Source: an uncultured Gemmatimonadota bacterium (GTDB lineage Bacteria > Latescibacterota > UBA2968 > UBA8231). Taken from it: 58,162 nucleotides of DNA. Below are positions 52,529 through 58,162 of this stretch, in pieces. A program made the translations under genes and the position numbers. How positions within the stretch are numbered: position 1 is the stretch's first letter; every line of letters starts with the position of its first letter. The notes below the pieces were generated by a model. The model saw nothing but the letters and a program-made list of their open reading frames with translations. It was not told the origin of the DNA and searched no databases. The stretch spans positions 1-58,162 of the forward strand of contig CAITNQ010000257.1 in assembly GCA_903893785.1 (NCBI GenBank), read 5' to 3'.

Positions 52529-54794
52529 GGCAATGTCCGGGTTGAGGGGCGCAAGCCGTTGCCGCGAGGCGTCGCGGCCGGCACTGCGGGCGTCGACATC
52601 AGGACTGACGCGCCTGCGGGCAGCTGCGTCCGCCATGGCCGCGGCGTCTCCATCGCCGAGCCGTGGCCAGCTGCCAAGGTGCTGCTGCCGGCCCGTGGCC
52701 GCAAATCCGGTCCGCGCGAGGCTACCTCCGGGGCGTCGAGCGGGTTTGGTATCGCGGCAGACCACGGGGACGCCGGCTGGCGACGCCCCGAGGCAGCGAC
52801 GGCACCGGCACTGTTGGCAGCCTCTCGGCGTGGTCCATCGGGCAAGCGTCTACCGGGTCGCCACTGAGGGCCGCAGACGAGCACGGTCGGCCCGTCGGCG
52901 TCAGTCCCCGTTTCGACGCCCCTGTCAAACGGTGACAGCCACGGCGAAGCGGGTGGGTCCATCGGTGGCGTACCAGCGCACGCCCAGATCCAGCAGCGCA
53001 CGGAGGCCCGCCGTCTGGAAGTGCCATGGCATTACCTTCAGATCGACCCCGGCCGCAGTGCAGGTCGCCAGGTCCTGGCGCAGGTCGTATGGCATGAGCG
53101 TCCAGGGCCAACGGCCCCGCGGCGCGCCGTGCGCGTCGGAGAGAGGCAGCTGCACATGATAGGGTCCGGCGAAGTCCGTCGCCGCGGTATCGGCGAACGT
53201 GTTCAGCATCTGTTCGCGCGCCCCCCCCCGATCCACTGCATGGCGCGCACGCCTTCAGCAGGACGCCGCTGGGCCCCGCATGGTTCGCGTTCAGGGCTGC
53301 ACACGACCAGCTGACCGCTAACCGGGTGGCGTTCGATCAGGGCTGTCAGTCGCCCGATTCCCCCGTGCTTCAGGCCCAGGTGTGACGGGCGGACGCCAGC
53401 GCGTTGCCCGGCCGCTCCAGGCCACCGCGGCCCCGATCGGCCTGCCAGAACACCTCGTGCCCTCCCGCCATCACCGCAACGCCCCTTTCGGTCCGCCGCT
53501 GATCTGCCTGCGGATCAAGACCTTGAGCACGCGAGAGAGGCCGACCTCGGCCCTGGTCGGCTAGCCATGGGTGTTGCAGGCTCACCATGCTGGACAATAC
53601 CGCCCGGGGCCTCCGGGGCAGAACCCTGGCCTCCGTTGCCTGCAGGCCGTCGGGCCCCGGCGCCGACGACGCGGCGAATAGGCGGCCTCCGGCCATCCCG
53701 GCGCGATCGGCCAAGCGCACTGCGAGTTCCGCCGGAGCGAAGAGCCCCCTCGCGCCGGCCGCGCGGCGATGATCTCGCTCTGCGGTTAATCATCTGTGGT
53801 CAGTTGAGCACCTGCGGTCAATGGCAGGCCGGCACCAAGGGACAACCGGGCCGCATTGACCAACGTGCGCACTTCGTGGTGTCAAGCCCCCAGACTGCCA
53901 ACTTCGGCCGACACCCGGGCCACGAGCGCGCGTTCGCCAAGGCTACGGGCGCCGAAGCGTATTCTGCACCCTCCGTCCGTATCGACATGGCGGGCCTCAC
54001 ACCCGTGCCGTTCGGGTTCCGGCAGAACGGGGCTCCACGGCACGGGCCAGCTCCCACGGCCCGTGCCCCGGTTGGCCGCGACCAGTCCAGGCTGGCGGAG
54101 CGTGATTGACGCGGGTTGGCCCCGCGCTGTCGCTCGGACCGGGTATGTAGCGAGACGAGGCGCACCAAGGAGGCGTCGCCATGGCTCGGCAAGGCAAACT
54201 GGTTCGGGCTCCAGAGACGCCGACAAGAGTAGGCGCCGCCGGTATCGCGCTGGTCGTCCCGGGGTCTATCAGAACAGGCGCGCACTTCCCAGCCGTCCTT
54301 GTAGTTGCCGACCTCCCACCGATTCGCTTCGTCCCGTTGCCGCACTGCCGGCGCGACTCTCCGGCGATGTCAACCATACGTGCCGCTCAGGTGCGAGCCC
54401 CCGATACGCGGGGCACTCGGCGGCTGAATCCTGGTTCCGGCGTTGGGCAGGGGCGTCGCCGATGGCGGCTCATCTTGGGCGCCCAAGGGCACCTCGAACG
54501 CCCAAGCTGAGGCAACCGCGTCATAGGCCGCCCAGCCTGCGGCCGTGGCGATGGGTAGTGTGCCATGGCGCGTGTCACGTCACACCGGGGACACATGGTG
54601 GTGCCTCAGTGTGAAGTTGCCCGCGTTGGCACCGGGTGCCCACGGCGCAGTCCTGCTGCGGTATGCCGTTCGACGGCGGCTGCCGTGAGGCGAGTGGCAA
54701 CCCGTTTGCTTGCGTCTGCTTGGGTGAGGGCTCGCGCCAGTTCGGTTACCGCACCCCACCGGTCCATGGCAGGGCACCAGAGGAGGCACATACG
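52529..54794. other. Gene-poor, decayed region (2.3 kb)
   Basis: Only a glycerophosphodiesterase relic (52925-53450) can be supported. 53800-54560 shows open frames on both strands, but none with a recognisable family or codon pattern. A run of nine C bases occurs at 53221-53229. I see no intact gene, tRNA or repeat array here. It may be the remains of genes lost near the IS-bearing end. Confidence 0.5.
52925..53450 (-). pseudogene. Glycerophosphodiester phosphodiesterase remnant
   Basis: Reading leftward, a first frame ends with ADRGRGG-L-ERPGNALASARHTW, which matches the GDPD start (AHRG...RPENTLA) but with His changed to Asp and Glu to Gly, so the two catalytic marks are lost. The rest resumes in another frame as HLGLKHGGIGRLTALIERHP and VCSPEREP, then shifts again at nine G bases (53221-53229) into QMLNTFADTAATDF, GVDLKVMPWHF and LDLGVRWYATDGP, the typical GDPD C-terminus. 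A middle block of about 70 residues with the E-x-D metal ligands is absent. So the gene is broken by substitution, deletion and frameshift. Confidence 0.5.
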
Positions 54795-57700
54795 CTGAGG
54801 CGATCGGCGGTCTTGCTTGGTGGTTGGCTGGCTCTGTCCGCCATGGTGAGCGCAGGCGAAGCAGCAACGATCACCACCATGGCCGGCAACGGCGTGCAAG
54901 GCTACTCCGGCGACGGGGGGCCGGCGACCAGTGCGGCGCTGAACCTGCCCCGCGGCGTCGCGGTCGACGCGGCCGGGAACGTGTATGTGGCGGACGCCTC
55001 CAACCACCGGATTCGGCGAGTAGCCGCCGGCACGGGCACCATTTCCACGGTGGCCGGCGGCGGGGGGTACGGCTACTCAGGCGATGGCGGCCCCGCCGTG
55101 GGCGCCAGCCTGTTCTACCCGCACGATGTGGCTGTGGACAGCGCCGGAAATCTGTACATCGCCGACATCGAGAACAGCCGCGTACGGCGGGTGGATGGGG
55201 TTACCGGGGTGATCACGACCCTGGCTGGGACCGGTAGCGCGGGCTTCTCGGGCGATGGAGGGTTGGCCACCCTGGCGCGCCTCAACGCTCCGGAGGGAGT
55301 GGCCGTCGATGGCCGTGGGAACGTTTTCATCGCTGACATGGTCGAGCAACGGGTTCGGCGGGTGGACCAACAAACCGGGGTGATCACCACAGTCGCCGGC
55401 AATGGCACTGGCGGCTACTCGGGTGACGGCGGGGCCGCGAGCAGTGCCAGTCTGTGGGAGCCGGCCAGCGTGGCCGTCGGCACAGATGGAAGCCTCTACA
55501 TCGGAGACTACAGGAACCATCGCGTTCGGCGCGTTGATGCCGTCAGCGGGGTGATCACTACCGTGGCTGGCAGCGGCGTCGCGGGTTCCTCGGGTGACGG
55601 TGGCCCGGCAATCAGCGCTAGTCTGATGTATCCGCACACCGTAGCGCTCGATCGGGCCGGCCGTCTCTACATCACCGACAACGGCAACGGCAGAGTGCGG
55701 CGGGTGGACTTGGGGACCGGAGTGATCACGACCATCGCTGGCAACGGCGTTGCGGGCTACGCCGGCGATGGCGGACCGGCGACCGATGCGAGCTTCCAGG
55801 GACCCTATGGCGTCGCCGTCGACGGTGACGGCAACGTTTACGTGGGCGACCCCGGGAATCACCGGGTGCGCAAGGTGACTGCCCTTGACGTGGCCGCGGG
55901 CGGCATGCCTGACCTGCAGATTGGCGGTCGGGTCTGTTACTCATCGCGTACCTACTACGCGCGTTACAACCTCGCCCCTGGCGAGATCTACGCAATGGAA
56001 GCCTACGGCACAGGCTCTGTCCGGATAACCGACAACCCGGCTTACGACGGCCGGCCCAGTTGGTCGCCCGATGGAAGTCAAATCGTGTTCATCTCGAACC
56101 GCGATGTTCCGACGCAGAACGTATACGTTGCGGATGCAGACGGTACCAACGTCCGCCGCCTGACCGACAGCTCCGCTGGCGATGCCTACCCTGCCTGGTC
56201 ACCCGATGGCTCCCGCATCACGTTTACCTCAGCGCGCGCGGGGTACAGCGCTATCTACTCGGTCCGAACCGATGGCTTCGGCCTGACGCAGTTGACGAGT
56301 AACCCGAGCGGGGATAGCTATTCCGACTGGTCTCCCGATGGCACCAAGATCGCGTTCACGTCGATCCGCGATGGCAACGCTGACATCTACGTGATGAACG
56401 CGGACGGCTCCGCCCCGACCCGCCTGACGACCGATCCTGCCAGCGACGCAGACCCCGAGTGGTCCCCCGACGGCTCGCAGCTGACCTTCTGGTCGGACAG
56501 GGCCGGCTCCTACGATGTCTTCACCATGCGCGCCGATGGTACTGACCAGCAGCGGCTGACCAGTACTCCTTACCACGAGTATACGCCGACCTGGGCCTCG
56601 GCAGGGGACCGAGTCCTGTATACCCTGGTGCCGACAGGCGAGCAGGAGGTGATCCCCGGCAGCGGCGGCGGCGACGTGTACGTCATGAACCGCGACGGCT
56701 CGAACCAGCAGAACCTTACGCGAAGCGCCGGCGGCACCGAGTCCGAGCCATCATGCCAGCCCTTCAGGCGCATTGGGTCGGCGGCGACTGGCACACTTAT
56801 CTCCCGGGTGATGACCGTCCAGAACGGGGGCGCGGCGCCGCTGAGTGTCACCGGTATCACTGCCAGTGACTGGCGGTTCGTCGCGACGCCGTCGGCCTTC
56901 GTCGTTGCCGCCGGCGGCAGTCGTGCCGTCACGGTGGCTTTCGCCCCCGACTCGGTCGGCGTCCGGTACGCGACTCTAACGATCGCCAGCAACGACCCAG
57001 ACCTACCCTTTGCCCAACTCATCATCAACGGCACCGGCGTGGCGGCCAACCATCCGCCCGTCCTGACGGCCATCGGGCACCAGACTGTTGCCGTTGGTGA
57101 TAGCCTGACCGTGGTCATGTCCGCGACCGACGCTGACGGCGACAGTCTGTCGTATTCGGTGACCGGTGGCCCAACGGGGTCAGAACTCATCGGCGCCGTG
57201 TTCAGCTGGGTGCCAGAGCTGGCTCAGGTCGGAGTGCACACCCTGACTTTTGCGGCGGCAGATGGCTGCGGAGGCACGGACAGCAGCCTGGCGACGATTA
57301 CCGTCACGGACCCGTCGGCGCCGCCGACACTGACGGCGCACCTTCCAGGGGGCGTGACCATGGATTTCGTCTGGATTGAACCCGGGACATTCGCCATGGG
57401 CTCGCCTGACCTGGAGTCTGGACGAGAAGCGGACGAAGGGCCGCAGCACCAGGTGACCTTGACCCACGGCTTCTACCTGGCGAGGACAGAACTGACGCAA
57501 GGGCAATGGCTATCGGCGATGGGGACGTCACCCTGGGCGGGCCAGGCCGCTGTGCTGTCCTCCAGTAACCCAGCCGTGTATGTCTCGTGGGAGGATGTGC
57601 AGGGGCTGGTGCATGTGCTGAACACGGCCGCTGGGGATTCCCTGTACCGGCTGCCAACCGAAGCTGAGTGGGAGTACGCCTGTCGTGCCGGTGCGACTAC

Positions 57701-57884
57701 CCGGTGGTCGTTTGGCGATGATCTAAGCCAACTGACCCAATACGCCTGGTACCGCGCCAACGCCTGGGACGTGGGCCTGCAGGGCCCCCAAGCGGTTGCC
57801 ACCAAGCTGCCGAACCCTTGGGGCCTGTACGACATGATCGGCAACGTCGACGAGTGGGTTCAGGACTGGTACGCCCCGTACTGA
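54795..57884 (+). CDS. Secreted NHL/PD40-repeat protein with FGE domain, truncated by IS
   Basis: 1029 codons. AGAGGAGG at 54779-54786 lies 8 bases before a CTG at 54795, and LRRSAVLLGGWLALS is a signal peptide, so CTG or a nearby non-ATG codon is the likely start. GTG at 54636 and ATG at 54663 are in frame upstream but would hide the signal. Then six NHL repeats of about 57 residues (54870-55890; GYSGDGGPA-x-SA), five PD40/TolB-like repeats (56000-56760; WSPDGS motifs), an ASH/choice-of-anchor-like domain (56800-57050), a cadherin-like Ig domain (57055-57310) and a formylglycine-generating-enzyme/SUMF1 domain (57340-57884; FAMGSPDLESGREAD, YRLPTEAEWEYACR, NVDEWVQDWY). It stops where the IS begins, so the FGE domain lacks its C-terminus. 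Confidence 0.8.
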   Translation: MRRSAVLLGGWLALSAMVSAGEAATITTMAGNGVQGYSGDGGPATSAALNLPRGVAVDAAGNVYVADASNHRIRRVAAGTGTISTVAGGGGYGYSGDGGPAVGASLFYPHDVAVDSAGNLYIADIENSRVRRVDGVTGVITTLAGTGSAGFSGDGGLATLARLNAPEGVAVDGRGNVFIADMVEQRVRRVDQQTGVITTVAGNGTGGYSGDGGAASSASLWEPASVAVGTDGSLYIGDYRNHRVRRVDAVSGVITTVAGSGVAGSSGDGGPAISASLMYPHTVALDRAGRLYITDNGNGRVRRVDLGTGVITTIAGNGVAGYAGDGGPATDASFQGPYGVAVDGDGNVYVGDPGNHRVRKVTALDVAAGGMPDLQIGGRVCYSSRTYYARYNLAPGEIYAMEAYGTGSVRITDNPAYDGRPSWSPDGSQIVFISNRDVPTQNVYVADADGTNVRRLTDSSAGDAYPAWSPDGSRITFTSARAGYSAIYSVRTDGFGLTQLTSNPSGDSYSDWSPDGTKIAFTSIRDGNADIYVMNADGSAPTRLTTDPASDADPEWSPDGSQLTFWSDRAGSYDVFTMRADGTDQQRLTSTPYHEYTPTWASAGDRVLYTLVPTGEQEVIPGSGGGDVYVMNRDGSNQQNLTRSAGGTESEPSCQPFRRIGSAATGTLISRVMTVQNGGAAPLSVTGITASDWRFVATPSAFVVAAGGSRAVTVAFAPDSVGVRYATLTIASNDPDLPFAQLIINGTGVAANHPPVLTAIGHQTVAVGDSLTVVMSATDADGDSLSYSVTGGPTGSELIGAVFSWVPELAQVGVHTLTFAAADGCGGTDSSLATITVTDPSAPPTLTAHLPGGVTMDFVWIEPGTFAMGSPDLESGREADEGPQHQVTLTHGFYLARTELTQGQWLSAMGTSPWAGQAAVLSSSNPAVYVSWEDVQGLVHVLNTAAGDSLYRLPTEAEWEYACRAGATTRWSFGDDLSQLTQYAWYRANAWDVGLQGPQAVATKLPNPWGLYDMIGNVDEWVQDWYAPY

Positions 57885-58162
57885 ACCGCCCCAGGAAAAC
57901 CGGAGACTGGTTTACGTGAGTGCAGCCACTCGGACTGCAGCGGACTGCTGGGCGTAGTAGGCTTGCTCAAACTGGGCGGGCGCCATGTAACCCAGCGGCT
58001 CCAGGAGACGCTCGTGGTTGCACCAGCCGACCCACGCCAGAGTCGCCAGTTCGACCTCGCGGCGGTTAGCCCACTGCGGGCGGCGACCGATCACTTCGGT
58101 CTTGTACAGGCCGTTGACGGTCTCGGCCAGGGCATTGTCGTAGGCGTCACCCACACTACCCA
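57882..58162 (-). mobile_element. IS3-family insertion sequence, right-truncated by window edge
   Basis: The element begins at TGAACCGCCCC (57882) and contains the 3' end of the OrfB transposase on the minus strand (57912-58162). The remainder lies outside the window. The insertion interrupts the FGE-domain gene: the TGA that opens the IS serves as that gene's stop codon. The terminal sequence is assigned from the IS3-type TGA start and the 27-base distance to the transposase stop. Confidence 0.65.
57912..58162 (-). CDS. IS3-family transposase OrfB, C-terminal part
   Basis: The frame is open to the window edge, so only the last 83 codons are seen. GDAYDNALAETVNGLYKTE carries the final glutamate of the DDE catalytic triad, followed by the typical WANRREVELATLAWVGWCNHERLLEPLGYMAPAQFE of IS3 OrfB. 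The stop TAA is at 57912-57914. The intact part matches the family well. Whether the copy is full length cannot be seen. Confidence 0.9.
   Translation of the reverse strand, partial: GSVGDAYDNALAETVNGLYKTEVIGRRPQWANRREVELATLAWVGWCNHERLLEPLGYMAPAQFEQAYYAQQSAAVRVAALT

Noticed and set aside
53856..54614. Long open frames in the decayed region
   Set aside because: Both strands are open and the translated sequences are arginine-, serine- and proline-rich with no family motif; typical of GC-rich non-coding DNA.
1..58162. tRNA or rRNA genes
   Set aside because: No conserved T-loop (GGTTCRA) with matching acceptor stem was found, and no rRNA-like sequence was seen.

Overview
This 58-kb window is very GC-rich bacterial DNA with about 40 genes. 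It looks like a chromosome fragment from an uncultured FCB-group bacterium, such as Latescibacterota or a relative. That placement is an inference. It rests on a C-terminal NPFN/FlgD-like sorting domain of the type IX secretion kind (ceramidase-like protein, 42135-43775), a DUF5916 outer-membrane-type protein, an NfeD-slipin pair, and many URO-D-like and Gfo/Idh/MocA proteins mixed with glycoside-degrading enzymes. No rRNA, tRNA or CRISPR was seen. The only mobile element is an IS3-type end at the right edge.

Layout. 1-12.6 kb: end of a PHP-domain protein; a URO-D-like protein; a multi-TM glycosyltransferase-like protein followed by a sialidase-like protein; a heparinase-like lyase; then DapA-like aldolase, an unknown TIM-barrel-like protein and a KefB-type antiporter. 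12.6-20.3 kb: creatininase-family hydrolase, a sigma-54-promoted small membrane protein, and a leftward cluster nfeD, slipin, a large internally duplicated C39/BtrH-like protein and a URO-D-like protein. 20.3-29.9 kb: ten rightward genes in series (signal-peptide protein, GH36, GH29, HisKA_2 histidine kinase, DUF4037 nucleotidyltransferase, YddG-like exporter, GNAT, URO-D). 30-38 kb: DUF5916 protein, GH43/GH32-like propeller, aminotransferase, bacteriohemerythrin, orphan m4C methyltransferase. 38-47.8 kb: class D beta-lactamase, LamG protein, three Gfo/Idh/MocA oxidoreductases, ceramidase-like protein, enolase-superfamily protein, another URO-D. 47.9-52.5 kb: leftward GH127-like, class III aminotransferase and an EEP-Nudix fusion. 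52.5-54.8 kb: decayed DNA with a glycerophosphodiesterase relic. 54.8-58.2 kb: a secreted NHL/PD40/FGE protein cut by an IS3-family element.

How it fits together. The theme is scavenging and remodelling of sugars and glycan-derived acids: sialidase, uronate lyase, galactosidase, fucosidase, arabinofuranosidase-like, aldolase, enolase-superfamily and Gfo/Idh enzymes. Most of these hydrolases lack an obvious signal peptide and no sugar importer is present. Four URO-D-superfamily proteins lie beside these genes without any corrinoid protein.

Regulatory signals are unusually readable. Many upstream regions carry TTGnnn-N17-TAnnnT boxes, one gene has a textbook -24/-12 promoter, and four convergent gene pairs are separated by GC-rich hairpins without U-tracts. 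Two tandem intergenic duplications (84-bp and about 179-bp period) also stand out.
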